From positions 1 to 7,599 of the forward strand of contig JABXHG010000150.1 of the NCBI GenBank assembly GCA_013393545.1: 7,599 nucleotides of DNA, read 5' to 3'. Shown one piece after another: positions 1 through 5,964 of this stretch. The position numbers and the translations under genes are program-made. This DNA comes from Alteromonadaceae bacterium. GTDB lineage: Bacteria; Pseudomonadota; Gammaproteobacteria; Pseudomonadales; Oleiphilaceae. Below the pieces are notes generated by a model, which saw only the letters and a program-made list of their open reading frames with translations, did no database searches and was not told the origin of the DNA. How positions within the stretch are numbered: position 1 is the first letter of the stretch; each line of letters starts with the position of its first letter.

Positions 1-56
1 GCGCATGAGTCTTCGATGGTGTTCTGCAGGTCGGCGCCGTCTTCTTCGTGCACTTC
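1..56 (-). other. Post-stop, still-open EctC C-terminal tail
   Basis: Reading past the TAG at 57-59 in the same minus-strand frame gives EVHEEDGADLQNTIEDSC, with no further stop before the window edge. EctC proteins normally carry a GxEVHxEDG segment at this point, so this is the lost C-terminus of the adjacent ectC and not chance sequence. With readthrough the protein would be at least 133 residues, close to normal EctC length. The true end of the gene lies outside the window. Confidence 0.75.
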
Positions 57-401
57 CTACGCGGTGACCGGCGGATTGAAGGCCCAGATCAGGCGAATGA
101 CTGCGGTGCCGCCACGCAGCGTGTGCTGGTCGTGTTGGTCGAGTGCGTACAGGGTACCGTCGGTGATTTCGTGAGTCTCGCCGGTTGCCTTGTCAGTAAT
201 GGTGCCATTACCGCCTACGCAGTAAACCGCTTCCAGGTGGTGCTTGTACCAGAGGTTCAGCTCGGCGCCAGCCGGGATGATGGTTTCGTGGAAGGAGAAA
301 CCCATGCCGTCTTTCTTCAGCAGCATGCGGCGGCTGGTCCAGCCTGGTCCGGACACTTCGCGTTCGGTACCGATAATGTCTTGCACTCGTACAATTTTCA
401 T
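57..401 (-). CDS. ectC: Ectoine synthase EctC, truncated by an in-frame amber stop (probable pseudogene)
   Basis: EctC is a cytosolic cupin that cyclises N-gamma-acetyl-diaminobutyrate to the compatible solute ectoine. The 114-residue product keeps the family landmarks: Trp21 and Arg25 (WTSRR), Thr40, Tyr52, Glu57 in [10 protein letters not shown], Tyr85, and His93 in LDQHDQH. Glu57, Tyr85 and His93 fall at the same numbers as the metal ligands reported for Paenibacillus lautus EctC. I chose the ATG at 399-401 because GAGGA lies 6 nt upstream; ATGs further upstream (407, 446) either abut that site or lie on the preceding gene's stop. The usual family length is about 125-137 residues. This frame stops at TAG (57-59), just before an EVH segment corresponding to the catalytic Glu115 and His117, and the expected Cys near residue 105 is Trp106. 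As written the protein should be inactive or strongly impaired. No ectA or ectB lies upstream; the left side is unseen. Family identity is secure. Pseudogene status is inferred, and a sequencing error is possible. Confidence 0.9.
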   Translation of the reverse strand: MKIVRVQDIIGTEREVSGPGWTSRRMLLKKDGMGFSFHETIIPAGAELNLWYKHHLEAVYCVGGNGTITDKATGETHEITDGTLYALDQHDQHTLRGGTAVIRLIWAFNPPVTA

Positions 402-407
402 GCGCAT

Positions 408-412
408 TCCTC
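408..412 (-). promoter_or_regulatory. Shine-Dalgarno site that fixes the ectC start
   Basis: On the minus strand GAGGA sits 6 nt before the ATG at 399-401. The alternative ATG at 405-407 would begin one base after this site, which is too close, so the internal ATG giving MKIVRVQD is the likely start. Confidence 0.65.
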
Positions 413-435
413 GTTTGGTGATGGAACAGCCTAAC

Positions 436-466
436 AGTATAAACATTAGCTTGCGGTATTATTCAA
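436..466 (-). promoter_or_regulatory. Possible ectC promoter overlapping the end of the GTPase gene
   Basis: On the minus strand TTGAAT (461-466) and TATACT (436-441) resemble sigma-70 -35 and -10 boxes. The spacer is 19 nt, longer than the ideal 17. The -35 box would lie inside the last codons of the upstream GTPase gene, and the transcript would have a leader of only about 25-30 nt. This would give ectC its own transcription, independent of the upstream pair. Motif match only; the long spacer lowers confidence. Confidence 0.3.
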
Positions 467-1882
467 CCGCCACTGTTCGTAAACCTTCATAGCCTGTTCG
501 ATGGCGTTTATCAAATTCTGTCGTTGCCGCTGGTCTGGTTGGCGCTGTTTCCGGCACTTGTCCAGCGTTCGCTGGATGCTGCGGCGATGGCTTTTATCCA
601 GCCCTTCCAGCCAGTGCTGGTCGGTGGGTTCGAGCTCCAGCAATTCGCGCCCGGCGTGGTTGCGCATGGCAATATGCCACCAGTGGCTCACCGCCCGGCC
701 CAGCACCACATAGCCGAATTGAGGGTCCTGCACCGGCCCGAAGCGAGCGGTCTTGAGGCCATTCTTCAAGGGGCCGATTTTAAGTGTCGGTAGAGTCAGG
801 CGATCGCCATACAGGTAGCTGCCCACGGCTCCGGCCAGACCGCCGAGCAAAGCACCGGCGCCCATGGACGAGCCGAAGGTGAGCGCATCAATGCCAGCAC
901 CACTCACCGCCCCGGCCCCGAAACCGGCGGTGGCCAGGTACCCCTTGCTGACACCCCAGGCCTGGCGGCTGCTTTCGGAAAACAGGTCGTGCTCGCTGTG
1001 CCATTCCAGCTCTGCTTCCTGGCGTTGTATGCGCTGGTGCTGATAGAGGGTTTCGATGGCCGAGCGCAGCATTTGCTCCCGCTGTCGTTGGTGTTGGTAC
1101 CAGCGTTCACGCAAGCTGTTTTCCAGTGCTTTCTGGTCGCCCGTTGGCAGGTGCTCGGCGAGAGTGCGTGTTTCCTGCCGGCTCATCATGTCAACCAACG
1201 CATCAGCGATCAGGGTGGCCGCCTGGTGTTGGCGATGTTCACGCTGGCTGGCCAGGTATTCGACGGCCTGCTGCAGTGGCTGCTCCCAGGTGGGTTCCAG
1301 CTGGCCAAAGGCTCTCAACAAGCTTAGATGCTGTTCGAAGGGAGCGCGAACGGCGTCGAATTTGCGCACAATCTGAAAAAACTGGCCAAGCGCTGCCTGC
1401 CAGGTGTCGCTGTAGTCGTCATCACCGATGCTGTTGATCAGCGCCAGGCTGGGCCGGCCGGTCCAGCGCAGAATGGCCATCTCCGCCTCATGTTCGGCGC
1501 TGTAAGGCACTGAGCCGTCCACCACATAGATGATTCCGGCGCCTTCGACAATCGGCTTGAGCAGTTCGCATTCGTCAACAAACCGGGTGTCGCGGTCGTG
1601 CTCCCGAACGAAGGCGCGCACGGTGTCCGGCCGGTCCGAGGCGGACACACTGTGGGCCTCCAGCCATTGCAGCACCCGACGTGGACGTTGAAAACCGGGG
1701 GTATCCACCAGGGTGTAGAGCAGTTGCTGGTCCACGGTCATGGGGTAACGCTGTTGCTGGCGGGTGGTGCCGGGTTCCAGGGCAATGGCGATGGCGTCGT
1801 TTTGCGACAGGGTGGCCACGATACTGGATTTACCCTTGTTCGGATGACCCACCACGGCAAACACCGGGCTCTGGCGGTTCAT
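446..1882 (-). CDS. GTPase with DUF3482 domain
   Basis: This 478-residue protein has an N-terminal Ras/Era-like G domain. The P-loop is GHPNKGKSS (residues 12-20), a switch-I type GTT is at 38-40, and the G3 motif DTPG is at 60-63. The usual G4 NKxD is replaced by an NSIGDDD segment at 150-156, so guanine specificity cannot be read off directly. A Gln/Arg/Glu-rich, probably helical stretch lies around 210-310. A glycine/alanine-rich hydrophobic hairpin (about 314-358) could insert into or lie on a membrane, and a basic helical tail follows. The layout matches proteins annotated as GTPase/DUF3482. It starts within the stop of the DUF2868 gene (ATGA overlap), with a strong GGGGAGGA 6 nt upstream, so the two are very likely co-translated and may work together at the inner membrane. 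No function is established that I know of. The role is unknown; the family call is confident. Confidence 0.85.
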   Translation of the reverse strand: MNRQSPVFAVVGHPNKGKSSIVATLSQNDAIAIALEPGTTRQQQRYPMTVDQQLLYTLVDTPGFQRPRRVLQWLEAHSVSASDRPDTVRAFVREHDRDTRFVDECELLKPIVEGAGIIYVVDGSVPYSAEHEAEMAILRWTGRPSLALINSIGDDDYSDTWQAALGQFFQIVRKFDAVRAPFEQHLSLLRAFGQLEPTWEQPLQQAVEYLASQREHRQHQAATLIADALVDMMSRQETRTLAEHLPTGDQKALENSLRERWYQHQRQREQMLRSAIETLYQHQRIQRQEAELEWHSEHDLFSESSRQAWGVSKGYLATAGFGAGAVSGAGIDALTFGSSMGAGALLGGLAGAVGSYLYGDRLTLPTLKIGPLKNGLKTARFGPVQDPQFGYVVLGRAVSHWWHIAMRNHAGRELLELEPTDQHWLEGLDKSHRRSIQRTLDKCRKQRQPDQRQRQNLINAIEQAMKVYEQWRLNNTAS

Positions 1883-3285
1883 GGTTTGTCCTCCCCTGCT
1901 CCGGTTACGGCCGGCGCTCGTGCCACCATGGCAAACCCCGACAGGCGCCCCGCAAATCGCAGCCAGGGCTGAAGCAGGTGATCCGGGGGTGCTTTTTCGG
2001 GATCAGGTGCCAGCGGTAACAGGGTCACCCGGGTACCCTCGGGCCACAGCCGGCGCGCCTGTTCCAGGAAATCGGCCAGTTCGCCGGTTGGTGGTTGCCA
2101 GCTGCGGGTGATCACCAATACTTGCGGCGGGTGTTTTTCCTGAAGCTGCGCCTGGGCGGCATGCAGCGTGGCCTCGTCGTCTTCCAGCCGTGCATTGCCG
2201 CCGGCGGGTAGCAGCTGGTTATCTCCGCCTGGTAGCACCCCTGCTGGCAGCTGTTGACCACCGGCACCGGCCCAGGCGATGCAGACCGCGTTGGCCGGCA
2301 GGTCGGAAAACCGGTTTCGGGGCTGGGTGTCTGGCAGATCCGGAGCATCATTATGAGCGTTGCCCGTGTCGACCACCGGAGTTTCCATCCGGTACTGCCA
2401 GGTGGTCAGCCCCGGGTGAGTGGTCAATAGCCGGCGAGCCCGGTTTTGCAGAAGCAGCTGGCTGATCACCAGTAACACCAGTCTGGGCAGCCAGGTCCAC
2501 ACCAGCCAGGTCATGGCCAGAAACGGCCACCACTGGCCCCAGCGTTGGGGCGCCTCGGCGTGGGTTTGCGCAGCGGCACGGAAAAAACGGGTGGCCTCCA
2601 CCAGCTCCGGAGATGGCGCAGCTGCCGGCCAAAACCAGGCCCAGGGCGTGGCAATGGTGCTGACCAGCCGATGATAGCTGGTACTAGCGGTATCCAGCGT
2701 GGTGCTCCAGCCGAATGCCAGGTCCTGGATGACTACCATGATCAGGAGCGTCAGTAGGCCGGTGCTGGCGAAGGCCAGGCCACCGGCCTGTGCCGCTCGG
2801 CCTGCGAGCGCGGGTTGCAGCAGGTGGCGGATGGCGGTGGTGTTGCCCGGCTGCCAGCGGCGAGTGAACCAGTGCCAGGGTTGCCAGCCGGCCGCCGCCT
2901 GGGTGGTGGTCACGAGCGCCAGTATCAGCTGCAGCAGGACAAAGGCCAGGAAAACCGTGACATTGATGCGCTGGCCGCCTTCGTAGAACAGCAGCCCCAG
3001 CATTGTCATAATCCCCAGCAGTGCGCCGGCGGCGATAAACCCCAGACTCAGTACCCGCCAGCGCCGCAAGAAGCGGGCCGCCGGTGTGTTGTCCGGTTCG
3101 CTGCCCGGCCCGGACAGTTTGTCGAGATGCGTGAGCCATCGGCGCACATCCGGTGTCAGGCCCTGCTGCTGGCAGTCCAGGGCGAAGCGTCGATCCCGGC
3201 GGTGCAGAAACTGGGCAGGTTGATCCCTGTCGCGCTGGAGGCGGTCGTCGAAGGCCAGCAACAGACGAAGGGGGTTGTCGGTCAT
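1879..3285 (-). CDS. DUF2868 multi-pass membrane protein
   Basis: This 468-residue protein shows four probable membrane segments: about 77-101, 107-128, 168-190 and 252-278. The first two form a tight hairpin. The N-terminus (1-75) is charged and Arg-rich, so probably cytoplasmic. The loop at about 191-250 is the largest between membrane segments. The C-terminal part (about 290-468) is soluble and contains alternating beta-like (QVLVITRSW, TRVTLLPLAP) and helical stretches, suggesting a Rossmann-like cytoplasmic domain that could meet the GTPase. There is no cleavable signal peptide. The start ATG (3283-3285) has AGGA 6 nt upstream. The combination with a DUF3482 GTPase immediately downstream is a recurrent gene pair in proteobacteria, from general knowledge. 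Function is unknown; a membrane anchor or effector of the GTPase is my inference. Confidence 0.82.
   Translation of the reverse strand: MTDNPLRLLLAFDDRLQRDRDQPAQFLHRRDRRFALDCQQQGLTPDVRRWLTHLDKLSGPGSEPDNTPAARFLRRWRVLSLGFIAAGALLGIMTMLGLLFYEGGQRINVTVFLAFVLLQLILALVTTTQAAAGWQPWHWFTRRWQPGNTTAIRHLLQPALAGRAAQAGGLAFASTGLLTLLIMVVIQDLAFGWSTTLDTASTSYHRLVSTIATPWAWFWPAAAPSPELVEATRFFRAAAQTHAEAPQRWGQWWPFLAMTWLVWTWLPRLVLLVISQLLLQNRARRLLTTHPGLTTWQYRMETPVVDTGNAHNDAPDLPDTQPRNRFSDLPANAVCIAWAGAGGQQLPAGVLPGGDNQLLPAGGNARLEDDEATLHAAQAQLQEKHPPQVLVITRSWQPPTGELADFLEQARRLWPEGTRVTLLPLAPDPEKAPPDHLLQPWLRFAGRLSGFAMVARAPAVTGAGEDKP
1889..1896 (-). promoter_or_regulatory. Strong Shine-Dalgarno for the GTPase gene inside the upstream coding region
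   Basis: The minus strand reads GGGGAGGA, then 6 nt, then the ATG at 1880-1882. The site lies within the last codons of the DUF2868 gene, whose TGA overlaps the ATG by 4 bp. A strong site plus overlap supports coupled translation with efficient synthesis of the GTPase. Confidence 0.7.
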
Positions 3286-3367
3286 GCAGAATCCTGAACA
3301 ATGGGGCAGCTGATGTATGCTGCTAGCATATAGTTAACGACACCACTGAAGCCAGCCGGGAAGCGCC
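3286..3367. promoter_or_regulatory. Divergent intergenic region
   Basis: These 82 bp separate the start of the leftward DUF2868 gene from the rightward DUF6164 gene, so promoters for both must lie here or overlap the gene starts. The centre (about 3313-3340) is AT-rich against GC-rich flanks. A TATAGT at 3329-3334 could be a plus-strand -10 box, but I find no convincing -35 for it. No minus-strand pair stands out. Confidence 0.45.
3316..3330. repeat. Inverted repeat TATGCT-N3-AGCATA, candidate operator
   Basis: TATGCT (3316-3321) and AGCATA (3325-3330) are perfect reverse complements around a 3-nt centre. The element sits in the middle of the divergent region, next to the possible -10 box, where a dimeric regulator could control both directions. 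The arms are short, so chance is not excluded. Confidence 0.35.
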
Positions 3368-3727
3368 ATGCCTCACCACCTGATGAATTTGCGACACGTA
3401 CCAGACGATGAGGCGGATGAGATCCGGGACCTGTTCGAGACCCACAACGTGCGCTACTACGAGACGCCGCCCAGTCGCTGGGGCATCAGCATGGGAGGCT
3501 TCTGGGTGCACGATGACGAAGAAGCCGAACGCGCCCGCGTCCTGCTGGAGCAGTACCAGAGTGAGCGTCTGGCACGCCAGCGCGAAGACTTCGCCGCTCG
3601 CAGCCTGCGTGGGGAAACCGGCTTCTGGTATCACTTCCGGCAGCGGCCCGTGACCATATTGGCTGCGGCGCTAGCGGTTGCCGCCATTGTTGCATTAAGC
3701 CTGCTGCCGTTTATCAGCCTGGGCTGA
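3368..3727 (+). CDS. DUF6164 family small membrane-anchored protein
   Basis: This 119-residue protein has a soluble N-terminal domain with MNLRHVPDDEADEIRDLF, then ETPPSRWGISMGGFWV (about 32-47), then a charged helix (about 50-82). One hydrophobic segment follows near the C-terminus (about 95-116), preceded by Arg/Lys/His residues, as in a tail-anchored protein with a cytoplasmic N-terminus. The pattern of a small domain that reads like an alpha/beta regulatory fold plus a PPSRWG motif matches what I recall for DUF6164; function is unknown. A GGGA element lies several nt upstream of the ATG. The stop is 25 bp before the acetoacetyl-CoA synthetase start with no terminator between, so the two may share a transcript. 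That link is positional only. Confidence 0.78.
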   Translation: MPHHLMNLRHVPDDEADEIRDLFETHNVRYYETPPSRWGISMGGFWVHDDEEAERARVLLEQYQSERLARQREDFAARSLRGETGFWYHFRQRPVTILAAALAVAAIVALSLLPFISLG

Positions 3728-3752
3728 AATCCTGAGTACACCGGAGAGTCAG

Positions 3753-5741
3753 ATGAGCGAAAAACAACAAACAACCGTTGTCTGGGAGCCCACCGATCAG
3801 GCGCTCGAGCGCAGCCGTATGGCCTGTTTCAAGAGCTGGCTGGAGAAACAGGGCCACGGCCCTTTCGAGGACTACCATGATCTGCATCGTTGGTCGATCA
3901 ACCAACTGGAGGCGTTCTGGCAGAGTGTCTGGGATTACTGTGAGCTGATTTGTGACACACCCGCTGAAAGCGTGCTTGGCAACCGGACCATGCCGGGAGC
4001 GCAGTGGTTCCCCGGTATGCGCCTGAACTTCGCCGCCAACCTGTTAAGCCCGGCGGAGGGCGACCAGGCCAACAGCGAAGCCGTGGTGGCCTACTGCGAA
4101 ACCCGGCCGGTGTTGCGCAAGACCTACGCCGAACTGAAAGCCGATACCGGTGCGCTGGAAGCCTTCCTGCGTAGCCAGGGTGTACAACAGGGTGACCGTG
4201 TGGCCGGTGTCGTCACCAACGGGTATGAAGCCCTGGTGGCCATGCTTGCGACCACCAGCCTGGGAGCCGTGTGGAGCTCTGCCTCGCCGGATTTCGGTAT
4301 TGGAGCCATCAACGACCGTTTCGGGCAGATCGAACCGGCTGCGTTGGTCGTGGTGAATGGTTACGGCTATGGGGGCAAGACCTTTGCCAGACAGGAGGAG
4401 TTTGCCGGCCTGGTGCGCCAGTTACCGTCCCTGAAGACCGTGGTCAGTATCGCCCAGTTAACGGATGAGCCGCCGGTCAGTGGTGACCGGGTCACTACCT
4501 GGGACGATGCCCTGGCCTTCGGTGCCGGTACACCGCCATCATTCACGCCCGTGGGCCCGGACCACCCCGCTTATATCCTTTACTCCTCCGGTACCACCGG
4601 CAAACCCAAGTGCATCGTGCATGGTACGGTCGGTTTGCTGGTGAACCACGCCAAGGAACTGATGCTGCATGGCGATGTCGGCCCGGGCGATCGTTTTCTC
4701 TACTTCACCACCTGTGGCTGGATGATGTGGAACTGGCAGGCCTCGGCCCTGATGACCGGCGCCGCCGTGATCACCGTGGACGGTTCGCCCGGCTACCCGG
4801 ACCTGAATTTCCTGTGGGACATGGTCGCCACCGAAAAAGTCACCCATTTCGGTACCAGCGCGCGCTTTATCGCCGGGTGCCGGAAAGCCGAACTGCGACC
4901 GGCCCGAAGCCTGGACCAGAGCCACCTGCGCGTGGTGTTCTCCACCGGCTCGCCGTTGCTACCCGAAGATTACGACTGGATGTACCAGGATGGGGCGCCG
5001 CAAGCCCTGCTCGGCTCCATCGCCGGTGGCACCGACATCTGCGGTTGTTTTGTTGGTTGCACCCCACTGCTGCCGGTACGCCGTGGCGAAATCCAGTGCC
5101 GTTTGCTGGGGGTGGACGTGGAAGCCTACGGCGAAAACGGCCAACCGCTGACCGGGGATCGCGGTGAACTGGTCTGCCGCCAGCCCTTGCCCTCCATGCC
5201 GGTGCGCTTCTGGAACGACCCGGAGGGCGAGCGCTACCGCGATGCCTACTTCAGCACCTTCCCCGGTGTCTGGGCCCATGGTGATTTTATCGAATTCACC
5301 GAACACGGCGGCGCCATTATCCACGGCCGCTCCGACGCCACCCTGAACCCCGGCGGCGTGCGCATTGGCACCGCCGAAATCTACCGCCAGGTGGAAACCG
5401 TGGCCGAGGTAAAAGACAGCCTGGTGGTGGGCCGGCACATTGGTGGCGATGTGGAAGTGGTCTTGCTGGTGGTGCCCGCCGAAGGCCAGACCCTGACCGA
5501 TGACCTGGCGCAACAACTGCGCCGACGCATCCGCCAGGGCGCCAGCCCAAGGCACGTGCCCAAACATATCATCGAGGTGCCGGATATTCCCTACACCCGT
5601 AGCGGTAAAAAAGTGGAACTGGCCGTGGCACGTCTGATTAACGGCTCCAGCAAAGCAGACAACCGGGATGCCCTGGGTAATCCGGAAGCGTTGGACAGCA
5701 TTCGGGAGCGGCTGGCTCGGGTGGGACTTTTACCTAAATGA
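3753..5741 (+). CDS. Acetoacetyl-CoA synthetase (acetoacetate-CoA ligase)
   Basis: This cytosolic adenylate-forming enzyme converts acetoacetate, ATP and CoA to acetoacetyl-CoA, AMP and PPi. At 662 residues it has the normal family length. An ACAS-type N-terminal helical region (about 38-96) precedes the AMP-binding core. That core carries the phosphate loop SSGTTGKPK (278-286), CGWMMWNW (321-328), GGTDICG (425-431), the HGD motif (509-511) and the hinge-region [15 protein letters not shown] (525-539). The C-terminal lid carries TRSGKK, with Lys619 at the catalytic position. CGWMMWN and [11 protein letters not shown] are typical of acetoacetyl-CoA synthetases and argue against acetyl- or propionyl-CoA synthetase. 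GGAGA lies 5 nt before the ATG. The product can enter thiolysis to acetyl-CoA, or polyhydroxybutyrate and leucine/ketone-body metabolism. Names used for this gene vary (acsA, aacS), so I give none. All key motifs look intact. Confidence 0.95.
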   Translation: MSEKQQTTVVWEPTDQALERSRMACFKSWLEKQGHGPFEDYHDLHRWSINQLEAFWQSVWDYCELICDTPAESVLGNRTMPGAQWFPGMRLNFAANLLSPAEGDQANSEAVVAYCETRPVLRKTYAELKADTGALEAFLRSQGVQQGDRVAGVVTNGYEALVAMLATTSLGAVWSSASPDFGIGAINDRFGQIEPAALVVVNGYGYGGKTFARQEEFAGLVRQLPSLKTVVSIAQLTDEPPVSGDRVTTWDDALAFGAGTPPSFTPVGPDHPAYILYSSGTTGKPKCIVHGTVGLLVNHAKELMLHGDVGPGDRFLYFTTCGWMMWNWQASALMTGAAVITVDGSPGYPDLNFLWDMVATEKVTHFGTSARFIAGCRKAELRPARSLDQSHLRVVFSTGSPLLPEDYDWMYQDGAPQALLGSIAGGTDICGCFVGCTPLLPVRRGEIQCRLLGVDVEAYGENGQPLTGDRGELVCRQPLPSMPVRFWNDPEGERYRDAYFSTFPGVWAHGDFIEFTEHGGAIIHGRSDATLNPGGVRIGTAEIYRQVETVAEVKDSLVVGRHIGGDVEVVLLVVPAEGQTLTDDLAQQLRRRIRQGASPRHVPKHIIEVPDIPYTRSGKKVELAVARLINGSSKADNRDALGNPEALDSIRERLARVGLLPK

Positions 5742-5811
5742 AAGAAAGTTTCGTAAATTCCCGTCATTTAATCGCCCTGTAGTGGAATTTCAGGCAGATT
5801 AATCCGTTCTA

Positions 5812-5858
5812 ATACTAAGATCGTAACCAAAACTTACTAAAAAATGGTATCTTAGTAT
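5812..5858. repeat. 10-bp inverted repeat, AT-rich, with inner 4-bp extension
   Basis: ATACTAAGAT (5812-5821) and ATCTTAGTAT (5849-5858) are perfect reverse complements separated by 27 nt. Inside, ACCA (5826-5829) pairs with TGGT (5845-5848), which extends the stem past a 4-nt bulge on one side. There is no following T-tract. The AT-rich content and position 107-153 bp before the dehydrogenase start suit an operator or upstream activator site better than a terminator. Confidence 0.55.
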
Positions 5859-5881
5859 CCCTATCAAAAGTTTCGAATTCA

Positions 5882-5930
5882 GTCATCGCCCAGGCCGCAG
5901 TGCCCAAAAGGCGGAAGGCCCGGCGATGAC
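5882..5930 (+). repeat. GC-rich hairpin in the isocitrate dehydrogenase leader
   Basis: GTCATCGCC (5882-5890) and GGCGATGAC (5922-5930) are a perfect 9-bp inverted repeat. Inside, GGCC (5893-5896) can pair with GGCC (5917-5920), and GCC/GGC (5902-5904/5910-5912) closes a CAAAA loop. The folded element ends 34 nt before the start codon and lacks a T-run, so it is unlikely to be a simple terminator. A leader-RNA structure affecting stability or translation is possible. Confidence 0.6.
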
Positions 5931-5953
5931 CGTCCCGAATCCACCCATTAGCC

Positions 5954-5959
5954 TGAGGA
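5954..5959 (+). promoter_or_regulatory. Shine-Dalgarno of the isocitrate dehydrogenase gene
   Basis: TGAGGA ends 5 nt before the ATG at 5965-5967. It fixes the start that gives [17 protein letters not shown], the usual N-terminus of the family. Confidence 0.7.
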
Positions 5960-5964
5960 CGAAA

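Larger units (their letters stand above)
5742..5964. other. Intergenic region with stacked inverted repeats before isocitrate dehydrogenase
   Basis: These 223 bp hold no gene. The first two thirds are clearly AT-rich compared with the flanking genes. From left to right it has a weak 7-bp AT-rich inverted repeat (AAATTCC 5755-5761 / GGAATTT 5784-5790), a 10-bp inverted repeat (5812-5858) and a GC-rich hairpin (5882-5930). No hairpin is followed by a convincing T-run, so I cannot place an intrinsic terminator for the synthetase gene. The promoter of the downstream gene must lie here, but no clear -35/-10 pair stands out. Confidence 0.6.

Noticed and set aside
57..59. Amber codon as recoding (pyrrolysine or programmed readthrough)
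   Set aside because: Nothing around it suggests a recoding signal, and one point mutation or sequencing error is simpler.
2684..3301. 205-codon minus-strand frame starting just upstream of the DUF2868 gene
   Set aside because: It overlaps the DUF2868 frame over most of its length. Its product is Pro/Arg/Ala-rich low-complexity translation, while the alternative frame has coherent membrane segments and a proper start.
4959..5567. 202-codon minus-strand frame inside the acetoacetyl-CoA synthetase gene
   Set aside because: It lies opposite conserved synthetase motifs, has no ribosome site or domain, and is typical of GC-rich antisense frames.
3753..5741. Acetyl-CoA or propionyl-CoA synthetase instead of acetoacetyl-CoA synthetase
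   Set aside because: The CGWMMWN and [11 protein letters not shown] motifs and the N-terminal [12 protein letters not shown] region fit the acetoacetyl-CoA class.
5755..5790. AAATTCC / GGAATTT repeat as a terminator for the synthetase gene
   Set aside because: The 7-bp stem is AT-rich with a 22-nt loop and no T-run, too weak to call a terminator.
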